Virus record (IMG/VR): IMGVR_UViG_3300034375_007693 | Location: 1 to 29,980 of that record | From: a virus | Length of the DNA stretch: 29,980 bases | Strand: one strand, 5' to 3' | Shown: positions 21,027 to 29,360 of the stretch, in pieces | Layout: every line of letters starts with the position of its first letter | Position numbering within the stretch: the first letter of the stretch is position 1 | Translations under genes and position numbers: made by a program | The notes under the pieces: model-generated | The model's database searches: none | Seen by the model: the letters and a program-made list of their open reading frames with translations, nothing else | What the model was told of the DNA's origin: nothing

Positions 21027-21836
21027 ATGTCACACGAGAGCGTAGCCGAGCAGGTGCTTGCCGAAGTGCAAGCGCAAACCGCCCCCGAGGCACCGACACC
21101 CGAAGCCGCACCCGATGCCGAGCTTGCAGCGATGCAGGCGGCAATGGAAGACGACGGCGCAGAAGTCGAGGTGGAAGAGGCCACACCAGGAGAGGCACCA
21201 CGAAAGCGCGGGCTGAGCTGGGAACAGGCTGTGAAGTCGGTGCCCCCAGACATCGCTAAGCTCATGCGCAGCATGCACGCAGACTACACCCGAAAGACCC
21301 AAGAGCTTAGCAGTCAGCGCAAGGACTTCGTGCGAGAGCGGGAAGCTCTCATGCGAGGCAAGAAGGCGCTGACGACTCGGGAAGAGCTGCCCGAGTACGA
21401 CCCCTTCAACGAAGACAGTATCAACGCGCGCATTGAGCAGGAGGTGACGAAGCGCCTGCAACAAGTGCTCGAACCGATGCAAGCCGAGTATGAGCAGATG
21501 GCTGCGCAGGACAACTACAAAGCCTTTATCACCGAACACCCCGACTTCGAGAGTGACACCGGCCTGCGTTCCGAGGTGCAGCACCTGCTTGAGGGCAACG
21601 AATCGCTCGACCTCGAAACGGCCTACTGGGCAGCACGAGGCAAGCGCGCAAAGCTCGATGCAGCCAAGGCGAGCGAGACACGAAGCGCCAAGCGTCGGGC
21701 AGCTAAAGAGGCAGCGCTCAAGGGCACCGGCACACCGAGGCGAGGGGGCAGCGGAGGCAAGCCGCAGCGGGGCGACCTACGCAAAGCGAGTGCTGCGGAT
21801 ATTCTCGCAATGGCTCAGGCTATGCACCGTAGGTAG
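21027..21836 (+). CDS. Capsid scaffolding protein (269 aa)
   Basis: This is an internal scaffold that directs capsid assembly and then leaves or is removed. It has the usual make-up: an acidic Glu/Ala/Pro-rich N-terminus (about residues 1-55), a conserved-looking helical stretch KLMRSMHADYTRKTQEL (about 78-94), and a long coiled-coil middle with QQVLEPMQAEYEQMAAQ (about 144-160). NYKAFITEHPDFE follows, and then a highly basic C-terminus (KRRAAKEAALKG, TPRRGGSGGKPQRGD) that would bind the capsid protein. It lies directly before the major capsid gene, as in most tailed phages. The ATG has GAGAGGACAAC upstream. Confidence 0.88.
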   Translation: MSHESVAEQVLAEVQAQTAPEAPTPEAAPDAELAAMQAAMEDDGAEVEVEEATPGEAPRKRGLSWEQAVKSVPPDIAKLMRSMHADYTRKTQELSSQRKDFVREREALMRGKKALTTREELPEYDPFNEDSINARIEQEVTKRLQQVLEPMQAEYEQMAAQDNYKAFITEHPDFESDTGLRSEVQHLLEGNESLDLETAYWAARGKRAKLDAAKASETRSAKRRAAKEAALKGTGTPRRGGSGGKPQRGDLRKASAADILAMAQAMHRR

Positions 21837-21847
21837 CACCGTGCTAC
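21833..21847. promoter_or_regulatory. Palindrome before the major capsid gene
   Basis: GTAGCAC and GTGCTAC form perfect 7-bp arms around a single base, overlapping the scaffold stop codon. A third partial copy (GTAGCGGCAC) follows at once. The 121-bp gap to the capsid start has no clear -35/-10 pair. It could be a protein-binding site, or an RNA stem that isolates the strongly expressed capsid message. Confidence 0.4.
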
Positions 21848-21957
21848 AGTAGCGGCACTGTAAGGCCACCCCATTGCGGAGCCTTGCGCCTTCGGCACTG
21901 CGACGACCGCAGCACGCCCCGAACTCGCAAGAATCCAAACCGCTATGGGAGGCCACC

Positions 21958-22971
21958 TTGGCCGCACCTCAGTCAGTCATCAGCACTACGCTGCAGCTCC
22001 TGCGCGACAAGCTGATTGACAACTCTTTCCTTTCGCACCCCCTCTTCCGCGCCATCGAGTCCGCTGGCAACCTCGTCAAGGTCTCGGGCGGTCTCCGCGT
22101 TGAGCAGCCTGTCATCTTCGGCGAGCACAGCAGCATCACCGAGCTCAGCAACGGCTTTGAGCCTGTCTCGATGGCCGTGACAGACCCCTTCCAGACTGCC
22201 AAGTTCGAGTACTCGAACTTCACGCAGCCCATCATCTTGTCCGCAGTCGAGAAGGCCGCGAACAAGGGTGACCTTGCAGTCGTCAACATCCTCGAATCGA
22301 AGATGAAGAACGTCATGCTCGGGCTGAAGAAGGAAGTTTCGAAGCAGGTCATTCGGGGCAACAGCACCAAGCTCACGACCCTGCAGACCCTCAACGGCAT
22401 GACTACCGCACCGGGTACGGGCTGGCTCGAAGGCATCGCTACGGGCACTCAGCAGAACGTTGTAGGCAACCTCTCGAAGGTGACCTACCGCTCTCAGAAC
22501 TGGTTCAACAACTTCTATGACTCGGGCGCGAACTTTGCGCTCAGCCATCTCGACCAGTTGATGATTGACTGCCAGATTCGCAACCCTGCAGGCGAGTTCC
22601 CTGACATCATCTTCATGTCTCCGAACTGCTTTGCTGCCTTCCAGAACAAGCAGCAGAGCCACGTTCAGTACGTGAGCGCGAGCGACCGGGACGGTCTTGA
22701 CCGCGATATGGTGGCCATGTGGCGCGGTGCCAAAATCTACGTCGAGCCCAATTTGGGCTTCACGGCGCAGAACCCCGCCAAGCCGGTCAGCGCCTACGTG
22801 CTGAGCAGCAGCAACTTCCAGCTCTACGCAGACACCGACGGCTTCTTTGAAGTCAGCGACATGATGCCCGTCCCTGGCACTGCGACCGAAGCCGCTATGG
22901 TATTTTGCCGTATGCAGTTGGTCACAGGCCATCTCGCCAGTCATGGCGTCCTTCTCGATGCGGAGTCCTGA
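21958..22971 (+). CDS. Major capsid protein (337 aa, TTG start)
   Basis: This forms the icosahedral shell. The sequence has the alternating strand/helix texture of an HK97-type capsid protein. It has an N-terminal helix (VISTTLQLLRDKLIDNSF), RVEQPVIFGEHSSITELSNGFEPV for the extended loop, SNFTQPIILSAVEKAAN with the long spine helix after it (NILESKMKNVMLGLKKEV), FPDIIFMSPNCFAAF in the P domain, and GAKIYVEP plus AYVLSSSNFQLY strands in the A domain. No ATG fits. The frame upstream to 21874 is low-complexity, while TTG at 21958 has GGGAGG five bases upstream and gives an N-terminus MAAPQSVIS. A TTG start for the most abundant protein is odd but well supported. Confidence 0.87.
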   Translation: MAAPQSVISTTLQLLRDKLIDNSFLSHPLFRAIESAGNLVKVSGGLRVEQPVIFGEHSSITELSNGFEPVSMAVTDPFQTAKFEYSNFTQPIILSAVEKAANKGDLAVVNILESKMKNVMLGLKKEVSKQVIRGNSTKLTTLQTLNGMTTAPGTGWLEGIATGTQQNVVGNLSKVTYRSQNWFNNFYDSGANFALSHLDQLMIDCQIRNPAGEFPDIIFMSPNCFAAFQNKQQSHVQYVSASDRDGLDRDMVAMWRGAKIYVEPNLGFTAQNPAKPVSAYVLSSSNFQLYADTDGFFEVSDMMPVPGTATEAAMVFCRMQLVTGHLASHGVLLDAES

Positions 22972-22974
22972 GCC

Positions 22975-23421
22975 ATGGCTACCTCTACTCTCGTTCAGCT
23001 TCTCGAAGCCGGTCAGGCCTCCGACACCTCCAACCGTCGACAGCTTGAGACCTTCCTTAGCTCTGGTGCTATCACCAAGGGTGACTGGGTTGAGCTCGAC
23101 GCATCCAAGACCGGTGCAGACCGTGCGCTTTACGTCAAGGAGTGCGCTACGGTCGCCACGAAGGGCAACGCAGGCGCGTTCGGTGTAGCCCTCGAAACCG
23201 TCGCAGCAGACGAGCAAGTGCGCGTCGTTGTCGCTGGCTACGTCGCTGAGGCGCTTGTCGCAGCAGCCACCGTCGCCGGTAGCGCCCTTGTGGGTCCCAT
23301 CGGCACCGCAGGGCGAGCCGAAATCGAGGTGCCCGGCACCACGACGGGCAGCGTCTGCGGCATTGCGCTCGACGTCGATACTGCAAACATTGCTCCGGTC
23401 TTTGTCATCAAGAAGTACTGA
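22975..23421 (+). CDS. Capsid decoration protein (148 aa)
   Basis: This is a small beta-rich protein that probably sits on or stabilises the capsid exterior. The sequence KGDWVELDASKTGADRALYVKECATVA, GAFGVALETVAADEQVRVVVAGYVAEALV and IALDVDTANIAPVFVIKKY is typical of the compact barrel decoration proteins (DUF2190 type) encoded next to capsid genes. Ala, Val and Gly dominate, and there is one Cys pair. It begins three bases after the capsid stop and ends at the first base pairs of the following hairpin, so the capsid and decoration genes form a unit that ends in strong RNA structure. Confidence 0.82.
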   Translation: MATSTLVQLLEAGQASDTSNRRQLETFLSSGAITKGDWVELDASKTGADRALYVKECATVATKGNAGAFGVALETVAADEQVRVVVAGYVAEALVAAATVAGSALVGPIGTAGRAEIEVPGTTTGSVCGIALDVDTANIAPVFVIKKY

Positions 23422-23507
23422 CTATCCGCACAGATAGTCGCGGCCTTGCGTCCTCTCGGCTGCGACTGTCTTGGCCCCTCCGACCTCTCCCCCCAAGGTT
23501 GGGGGGG
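23420..23507 (+). terminator. Three hairpins after the capsid genes, two mutually exclusive
   Basis: Hairpin 1 is GACTATC-CGCACA-GATAGTC (23420-23439). Hairpin 2 pairs AGTCGCGGCC (23436-23445) with GGCTGCGACT (23458-23467) with one G-T wobble. It shares AGTC with hairpin 1, so only one can form. Hairpin 3 is CCCCCC-AAGGTT-GGGGGG (23489-23506), followed by CCTTCTCTCT rather than a T run. This fills the 112-bp gap before the tail genes. It is likely a partial terminator that gives high capsid and lower tail expression. Confidence 0.65.
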
Positions 23508-23533
23508 CCTTCTCTCTGTCTTGAGGTGACCCT

Positions 23534-24898
23534 ATGAGACTCATCGAGCTGCTCGACTTCTGCGGCAACCTCTTAGACTACGACCCGGTTAACGACACCT
23601 ACCGCGACCAGCTCGTCACGCTGCTCAACGATGCGCAGACCAGGTGCCTGACCGATAGGCCTTGGGCGTTCGCGTCTCGAGACCGCAAGTTGCAGGTGTG
23701 GACAGATACGACGCTCGCCCTGACAGTCACCTCGGGCAGTGCTCAGGTGACCGGATCGTTCGGTGTCAGCCCCGACCCCATCAAGCCAGGCAGCAACCTC
23801 GCAGGCGCAGAAGTCGAGTTCGCCGACTCCGCAGGGCGCTCGCACCGCCACCGCATTGCATGGGTAGAGCTCGGCACTCGCCTATACCTCCGCACCGCTT
23901 ACACCGGCACAAGCGGCACATACACTGCGACGGTCAAGCGGCGCGAAGTGTACCTGCCCTCCGACTGCATGACCGTGCAGAACGTCAGCGACCCGCACGT
24001 AGGCGTACCCGCGAAGGCGCTCTTCCTCTCAAAGTGGGAACGGGAAGACGCGAACCTTGACCCCAACCTGCTCGGCACCATCGAGGCATTCCTGCCCAGT
24101 GAGGGCAGGCGAGTGCCTGCCCCGCAGATGCCTCGAGGTGTGGCAACGGTAGCAGGCGTCGGGCAGGGCGTTCGCACCATCAATGTCTACATGTGCAACG
24201 TAGAGGGACCGCATGCGCAGGCCTTCGAGACCTATCGCCGCGATGTGAGCTCGGGCTTCGAGTCGAGCTTCTCGAAGGTGGCCACCTTCGCGCTGACCGA
24301 TACGCAGACCTTGACGATGACACCCGAGGTATTGCCCAACCAGACCGGCCTCTACCGTCGGTACTACTTCACCTGCCCCGAGGCCAACATTCTCGCACCG
24401 GTGCGCATCCGGCATGCCGACACCGAGGACGCTCTTGCGGTCGGAGTCGACACAGTACCCCCCAAGGGCGGCATCACCCTCAAGCCAAACCTTGGGCTCG
24501 CTCACTTGAGCACGCAAGCCTTCCAGAGCGAAGCGGTGCGCTATCGCTGGAATCAGTCAGGCGTCTACCAGTCCGTGGAGCTCTACCCGCACCCAAGCGG
24601 AGACCAGCAGCTCAATACTCGAATGGTCATCGCTCCAACGCGCATGCAAGAGGACCAGGACGTGCCCCTTGTGCCTGCGGCCTATGCTCAGATTGTTGCC
24701 TACGCTGCCCTCGAGGCGCTGACGCTCAAGGTGTCGAACCCTGCGCTATCCTCGGTCTACCAGCGCAAGAAGGACGTGCTCTTCAAGGCTATGGAGCAAC
24801 GCTACCTGAAGGAAGTGCCGAGGCGTATCATCAAAGGCACACCCACTGCGGGCTATCGCTTTACTCGCAACCCCTACGGCCCCCTGACATTCTCGTGA
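23534..24898 (+). CDS. Tail tubular A-like / head-tail adaptor protein (454 aa)
   Basis: This probably forms the ring joining the portal to the short tail. The N-terminus (NDTYRDQLVTLLNDAQTRCLTDRPWAFASRD, about residues 20-50) has the two-helix Asn-Asp-A-Q opening common to gp11/adaptor proteins. The C-terminus (PAAYAQIVAYAALEALTLKVSNPALSSVYQRKKDVLFKAM) is the long helix pair typical of the same group. Between them lies an extra beta-rich part (about residues 55-130 and 190-320), so it is more than twice as long as T7 gp11 (196 aa). It may carry added surface domains. GAGG upstream of the ATG supports the start, and its stop overlaps the next gene (GTGA). Confidence 0.72.
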   Translation: MRLIELLDFCGNLLDYDPVNDTYRDQLVTLLNDAQTRCLTDRPWAFASRDRKLQVWTDTTLALTVTSGSAQVTGSFGVSPDPIKPGSNLAGAEVEFADSAGRSHRHRIAWVELGTRLYLRTAYTGTSGTYTATVKRREVYLPSDCMTVQNVSDPHVGVPAKALFLSKWEREDANLDPNLLGTIEAFLPSEGRRVPAPQMPRGVATVAGVGQGVRTINVYMCNVEGPHAQAFETYRRDVSSGFESSFSKVATFALTDTQTLTMTPEVLPNQTGLYRRYYFTCPEANILAPVRIRHADTEDALAVGVDTVPPKGGITLKPNLGLAHLSTQAFQSEAVRYRWNQSGVYQSVELYPHPSGDQQLNTRMVIAPTRMQEDQDVPLVPAAYAQIVAYAALEALTLKVSNPALSSVYQRKKDVLFKAMEQRYLKEVPRRIIKGTPTAGYRFTRNPYGPLTFS

Positions 24899-27090
24899 AC
24901 CAGTCGCAGTACCAAACCCCGCTTGCCGGTGGCGTAGCTACCCGACTGCCCCAGAACCCGCAAGACGCGGGGGTCTTGCAGAACTGGACTCTTGACAGGG
25001 TGTCGGGCGGTTGGTCTTCTCGTGTCGGCTATGAGCAGTACCGCACCGGGCAGAACGACTGGGCACCCTTCGAGACGACCGGTCCTATCTACTCGCTGCA
25101 CGTCACGCAGCAGCTCGCAGGCGGTGCCCGTCAGGCAGTGCTCTTCGAGGCAGACGGCAAGCTGCAGCTCTACTACGACGCAGCCGGTGTGCCTGCGCTG
25201 CGCACCCTGCAGTCAGGTCGACACCTACCGACGCCCACCGAGGCAGGCAGCTGGTACACCGATACCCCATACGGCACCATCGTTACGAATGGCGTAGACC
25301 GGCCTATTCTCGTCAATCCTTGGCCACTGGGCAACGTAGCCGAAGCCAGCACGGCTATCGGTCGCTGCGTCCGCCCCTTCGGCTTCGCTTCCTTGCCGAG
25401 CTCGCCCGAGCCGCTGCGCGTCAACCCGATGCCTGCGCCGATTCCCAAGGGAGCAGGCGAGACCTACAACCCAACAGTGATGAGCGGAGCCGTCACCCTC
25501 TGGTGCCCGTCCAACCCGCTTGCAATCGCAGACGGGGGCAGGTGGGGTCTCGGCTTCGGCAGCAACCTCGGGAGCTCAGCGGTAGCAGGTGGAAACGAAG
25601 CGCTCTACCGCTACGTGGTGTCCTTCGTCAGCAACACCGGAAGCGAGGGACCGAGCAGCGAGCCCGCGAGCATTGCCTGGGGTCTGCCAGTCGGTGCAAG
25701 CCGTATGCGCCACGCTGTAGCCGTACGGCTTCCCATCGGGCCTGAGGGCACTGTCGCCCGAGTCATCTACCGCAGCAAGAACTACAGCAACGACGCCAAC
25801 GCAGCCGGAGACACTACGCTCTACCGTCTCGACGTCGTACGCAACAATGCCGAAGACCTCTACTTTGACGCGGTGCGAGGGTCAGACCTCGCCAGCCCTA
25901 GGCCCGACTTGGCAACCGGTCCCCTCCCTGCGCCTCGGGCTCGGTTCTCCGGGCTCTACGGGGGCTGTCTGTGGCTCGACGGTGGCATTGATGACGGCCT
26001 GAGCCTCTACTTCTCCGCCCCTGGCCTCATCGAGCAGTTCGGGGCCGCGAACTTCGTGCAGCTCAGCAGCGAAGGCGGTGCTATCACCGGCCTCTTCGGC
26101 AGCTACACAAACCTGCTGGTCTTCCGCGAGAGAGGCATTGACGTCGTCACTGGAGACTACGCAAGCGGCTTCCAAGTCAGCACAATCAGCAACTCGGTCA
26201 CCTGCCTAAGCCCGCACACTATCGCAGCGGTGCCCGGTCTCGGTGTCGTCTTCCTGGGTGTCGATGGTGTCTACGGCCTGACGGGTGGCCTCGAGGGCGG
26301 TGCTATTGCAGACCTCGTCAACCTGACCCTCGGGCAGGATGAGCTACTGCAGCAGATGACACCGGACTGCATGCCCAAGGCAGTCGGAGTGTTTAGTGCC
26401 TCCGAGCGCCAGTACCAGCTCTACCTACCGACGCAGGGCAGCGACCGCCCGGACTTGGGTCTTGTGCTGCACCTTGACCGCCTGGCGCTTATCGACTCGC
26501 AGCGCCTGAGCCCTTGGAGCACTCGCAAGGGGTTTCCAGTCGGTGCGATTGCGACTCGCGCAGACGGCACTATCGTCTTCGGGCACCACACCGGGGCAGA
26601 GGCCGCAAGCACTGACTCTCAGCGCGGTCTCTTCGTCATGTCGGGCAAGCGAGCTCGGGGCAGTGTTGTGCTCGCTGACCAGATGACTTGGCGCACACCA
26701 CCCACGAGCATCTACCGGTCGGCCTGGTGGAGCGCAGGGGACGCGCAGCTACAAAAGCAGGTCAGCTACGTGACCATTCTCGTGATGACTACAGGCGACG
26801 CGCCCATCACTGTCAGGCACTACAAGGACTTTGACCTTGTGCCTGTCTCCGAGCGTACCTACCTGGCACAGCCACCGGACGCAGACGTACTGCCGACCCT
26901 CGACAAGGCCACCCTCGGGCAGACGACCTACAAGCCAGAGCGATACGTGCCTCTGCGCTACAGTGTCGCTCACCACTCGGCTGCGTGGTTCTGTTTCGAG
27001 GTCGAGACTACCGCCGACATCGTCATCGTCGGGCATGAGTACGAGTTCACCACGAAGGGCACGAAGGTCGTCATGGGGAGGCGAGCATGA
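24895..27090 (+). CDS. Tail nozzle-like protein, tubular B type (731 aa)
   Basis: This is predicted to form the nozzle or distal tube of the short tail. GTG at 24895 overlaps the previous stop (GTGA). Upstream sequence in the same frame belongs to the adaptor gene. The N-terminus NQSQYQTPLAGGVATRLPQNPQDAGVLQNW to GGWSSRVGYEQY (about residues 2-46) resembles the opening of T7 gp12-type nozzles, where a strand leads into xxQNhxxxxxGGhxxRxGh. The body is all-beta with repeated short strands and Gly turns, as in a propeller (LVFRERGIDVVTGDY, GVVFLGVDGVYGLTGGLEGG). Length is close to gp12 (794 aa). The C-terminus is basic. Confidence 0.78.
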   Translation: MNQSQYQTPLAGGVATRLPQNPQDAGVLQNWTLDRVSGGWSSRVGYEQYRTGQNDWAPFETTGPIYSLHVTQQLAGGARQAVLFEADGKLQLYYDAAGVPALRTLQSGRHLPTPTEAGSWYTDTPYGTIVTNGVDRPILVNPWPLGNVAEASTAIGRCVRPFGFASLPSSPEPLRVNPMPAPIPKGAGETYNPTVMSGAVTLWCPSNPLAIADGGRWGLGFGSNLGSSAVAGGNEALYRYVVSFVSNTGSEGPSSEPASIAWGLPVGASRMRHAVAVRLPIGPEGTVARVIYRSKNYSNDANAAGDTTLYRLDVVRNNAEDLYFDAVRGSDLASPRPDLATGPLPAPRARFSGLYGGCLWLDGGIDDGLSLYFSAPGLIEQFGAANFVQLSSEGGAITGLFGSYTNLLVFRERGIDVVTGDYASGFQVSTISNSVTCLSPHTIAAVPGLGVVFLGVDGVYGLTGGLEGGAIADLVNLTLGQDELLQQMTPDCMPKAVGVFSASERQYQLYLPTQGSDRPDLGLVLHLDRLALIDSQRLSPWSTRKGFPVGAIATRADGTIVFGHHTGAEAASTDSQRGLFVMSGKRARGSVVLADQMTWRTPPTSIYRSAWWSAGDAQLQKQVSYVTILVMTTGDAPITVRHYKDFDLVPVSERTYLAQPPDADVLPTLDKATLGQTTYKPERYVPLRYSVAHHSAAWFCFEVETTADIVIVGHEYEFTTKGTKVVMGRRA

Positions 27091-27749
27091 AGCGATGGGC
27101 ACAACGAGAGGCGACCGCAGGCGCAACGATTAGCCCCGATGCAATCAACGACGAGCTGCGCGCTCAGCAGTCAAGCGTGACCACGCTCGACCGAGACCAG
27201 CTGCCCGGCAACTACGTCAGCGAGACGCGTCTCAAGGACTACGCCATACTGCGGGGCTACGTCGCACCGGTGCATCCAGTGGGAGGGCAGCAAGACGTTG
27301 CCGTGCTCGATGTCCCAGACGGCAACATGTGGGACGCTTGCGCGTATCGAGTCTACCCGGGAGGCTGGCAGAATGCCTCGAACGGCACCGCAGTAGCGCT
27401 TACAGCCTTCAAGGGCGGTCAGCTGCACATTGAGTGGACCGGCAACGGCTACATCTTCGGGAGCATGGCCGAAGGGCAGAACGCTGTATCGCCACGTTCA
27501 CCTCGGTACCTAAATCTGCGAATCACTGTAAACGGCGTGGTCATCGCAGAAAAGAGGGGGCCGGGTTGCCACGAAGCGTTTCGTGTAGTCGGCAGCAGCC
27601 TCGTGCCTCAAGGTGACCTCTCGGTTCGTTTTCAGTGGCGCATCGAAGGACCATCTGAGGACGATGCAACAGTCACAACGGGCGCTATACCAGTGCCCCA
27701 AGCGCACCTATACAGCATGCGCTATCTCGCTATAGGAAGGTGGCGCTAA
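27087..27749 (+). CDS. Small beta-rich tail protein 1 of 3 (220 aa)
   Basis: It overlaps the nozzle gene by ATGA and has GGGGAGG upstream. A polar helical start (AQREATAGATISPDAINDELRAQQSSVTTLDRDQLP) carries an A-I-N-x-E-L-R pattern like an attachment segment, followed by a beta-sandwich (FKGGQLHIEWTGNGYIFGS, LRITVNGVVIAEKRGPG, LSVRFQWRIEG) ending YSMRYLAIGRWR. The same plan, helical adapter then one beta domain, recurs in the next two genes, so the three may be ancient duplicates forming tail appendages. I do not recognise a family. Confidence 0.65.
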   Translation: MKRWAQREATAGATISPDAINDELRAQQSSVTTLDRDQLPGNYVSETRLKDYAILRGYVAPVHPVGGQQDVAVLDVPDGNMWDACAYRVYPGGWQNASNGTAVALTAFKGGQLHIEWTGNGYIFGSMAEGQNAVSPRSPRYLNLRITVNGVVIAEKRGPGCHEAFRVVGSSLVPQGDLSVRFQWRIEGPSEDDATVTTGAIPVPQAHLYSMRYLAIGRWR

Positions 27750-28636
27750 TGTCTCGCATCACAGACGGTCCCATAGTCGCAGGTGACGAACTCGATGCCG
27801 CAAGCCTCAACACGCGCTTCGCCAGCTACACGCAGACCGACCTCAACACCTTCAATCACCGAGACGCAGCGCACGACCTGCCCCAGTTCGCCGAGTCGGG
27901 CTGGCTGCTGACGCATGCGCAGTCTCAAGACATCGGCAAGAACGATTGGAAGCACACGAGCTCAGTGACAGTGGCCGGCATGACTGCCATGCCTGCAGCC
28001 CCGCACCCGATCGAAGATGGTGCAGGCAATGTTAGTGAAATGAGCTTCGGCGCAGGCCTGAGTGTCGAGGCAGGCGAAGTGCTCCGCGCCTATTGGAACT
28101 TATCGGCGAAAGCAACGCAGGGTAGCAACTGGGACGCAGCCGGAAGCCTTGGGTACTACGAGTTCAACGCAGGAGGGGGCGCAGCGCAGAAAACAGACAC
28201 GTGGGGAGGGTGTTGGGTCTTTTACCTGCAGTGGGACATCACGAGCGCAAGCCGCACGAACTATGTCGGAGTGCCTCTACAGTCCGACTTCTTGACCGCA
28301 ACGGGCGGAAAGTACGGCGCACAGCTCGCGAGCACGATGGCTTCGAGCGTCATGCCCGCAGGCCTGCGCTACGCAAACCTGCCCGACGCAGGTATCCTGC
28401 CGAATGCGAGCAAAGAGAGCACCCAACGGTGGCGCGGTATCTCGGGCGCCTGGTACTACCCTCGGGCTGCAGGTACGCAGGTCATCTACGGGCTGCGGGT
28501 AGTCGTCAAGGGAGTGATGCACCCGTATCAAAGCGCTAACGTCAACTATCTCGTGCATGACACCGTCTACAGCGACGGTGCAAGCCTCGCGTACAATGGC
28601 GGAAACCTCGCAGTTTTAAAGCATCGGATGAAGTAG
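27749..28636 (+). CDS. Small beta-rich tail protein 2 of 3 (295 aa)
   Basis: The ATG at 27749 overlaps the previous stop by one base (TAATG) and has AGGAAGG eight bases upstream. A GTG three codons earlier lies inside that ribosome site and is rejected. The N-terminus (SRITDGPIVAGDELDAASLNTRFASYTQ) has the D-L-x-A-x-x-L-N-x-x-F pattern seen in attachment domains of several tail proteins. The body is beta-rich with a Trp-containing core (WVFYLQWDITSASRTNYVGVPL) and ends in strands (IYGLRVVVKGV). It probably decorates the tail or forms a spike or fibre. No enzyme motif is visible. Confidence 0.66.
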   Translation: MSRITDGPIVAGDELDAASLNTRFASYTQTDLNTFNHRDAAHDLPQFAESGWLLTHAQSQDIGKNDWKHTSSVTVAGMTAMPAAPHPIEDGAGNVSEMSFGAGLSVEAGEVLRAYWNLSAKATQGSNWDAAGSLGYYEFNAGGGAAQKTDTWGGCWVFYLQWDITSASRTNYVGVPLQSDFLTATGGKYGAQLASTMASSVMPAGLRYANLPDAGILPNASKESTQRWRGISGAWYYPRAAGTQVIYGLRVVVKGVMHPYQSANVNYLVHDTVYSDGASLAYNGGNLAVLKHRMK

Positions 28637-29353
28637 ATGTCATTCAGCCCGCCAAACACCTTTGCCGACGGCACTGTCTGCGCCTCCGCAGACCTCGAAG
28701 GCAACTACCAGGCGCTTCGCGTCTATCTACACAAGGGCATTGTGCCCGGTGACGTAGATGCCGGGCAGTGGATTGACACGAGGCACATACAGCCCCCCAG
28801 CGTCGAGCCTTACAGCGGAGTGCAGCACGGTGTCAGTGGGCACCAGGGCGGCAACGACTCGGGCATGGTGCGCCTGACGTTTGCGACAAAGTACCTGAGC
28901 GGAGGGGGGCGCAGTAGCAGCACTGCCTTTCACGCAATCCCAGGCACTGCCATCACCGTCGACGCTCGGCGCGCTTGCACTATGGTCTTGCACTATTGGT
29001 GGGAGGTAGAGGCAGGACCGGACGAAAGCACCGGAGGCGGGCAGGAGACCGACACAGACCGGCAGGTTTGGATAGCGCCCTACGTCAACAAGCCTGCAAC
29101 CGCATACTCTTCATACAGGGGACACTCGCAAGAGTGCGTCAATGTGCAGGATAGCACCAACCTGTGGGCGAACCCAGCCAACTATGGCGCGACAAAGCCC
29201 TATACCCTCGCAGGGGCATACCAGTCGCGCGACGGTGTGCTTGTGCATTCCGCTCCGAACGGTGTCGTCACCTTCGGGCTCGCCGCCCACTCACAGATAG
29301 ACCGCGTCGCAGTCGTCAACTGGGGCGTCGCTATCGAGTCCTTCTACCTCTGA
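28637..29353 (+). CDS. Small beta-rich tail protein 3 of 3 (238 aa)
   Basis: The start follows the previous stop directly (TAG ATG). SFSPPNTFADGTVCASADLEGNYQALRVYLHKGI at the N-terminus matches the previous gene's plan (D-G/A-x-x-V-x-A-x-D-L-x-x-N-x-x), and RHIQPPSVEPYSGVQHGVSG follows. The body is again a beta domain with a Trp strand (MVLHYWWEVEAGP) and the end NWGVAIESFYL. All three neighbours probably form a hetero-oligomeric tail structure. The role is inferred from order and texture alone. Confidence 0.66.
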   Translation: MSFSPPNTFADGTVCASADLEGNYQALRVYLHKGIVPGDVDAGQWIDTRHIQPPSVEPYSGVQHGVSGHQGGNDSGMVRLTFATKYLSGGGRSSSTAFHAIPGTAITVDARRACTMVLHYWWEVEAGPDESTGGGQETDTDRQVWIAPYVNKPATAYSSYRGHSQECVNVQDSTNLWANPANYGATKPYTLAGAYQSRDGVLVHSAPNGVVTFGLAAHSQIDRVAVVNWGVAIESFYL

Positions 29354-29360
29354 GGTCTTC

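Noticed and set aside
21945-22019. Short leader peptide frame (24 codons) overlapping the capsid start
   Set aside because: It overlaps the ribosome site itself and continues out of frame into the capsid gene. Chance is the simpler reading.
21973-23217. 414-codon open frame antisense to the capsid genes
   Set aside because: It has no ribosome site, lies wholly within two well-supported genes, and its composition (His/Arg/Val mixtures) is that of a shadow frame in GC-rich coding DNA.
24193-24894. Long N-terminal extension of the nozzle-like gene
   Set aside because: It lies entirely inside the adaptor gene. GTG at 24895 gives a coupled start and a family-like N-terminus.
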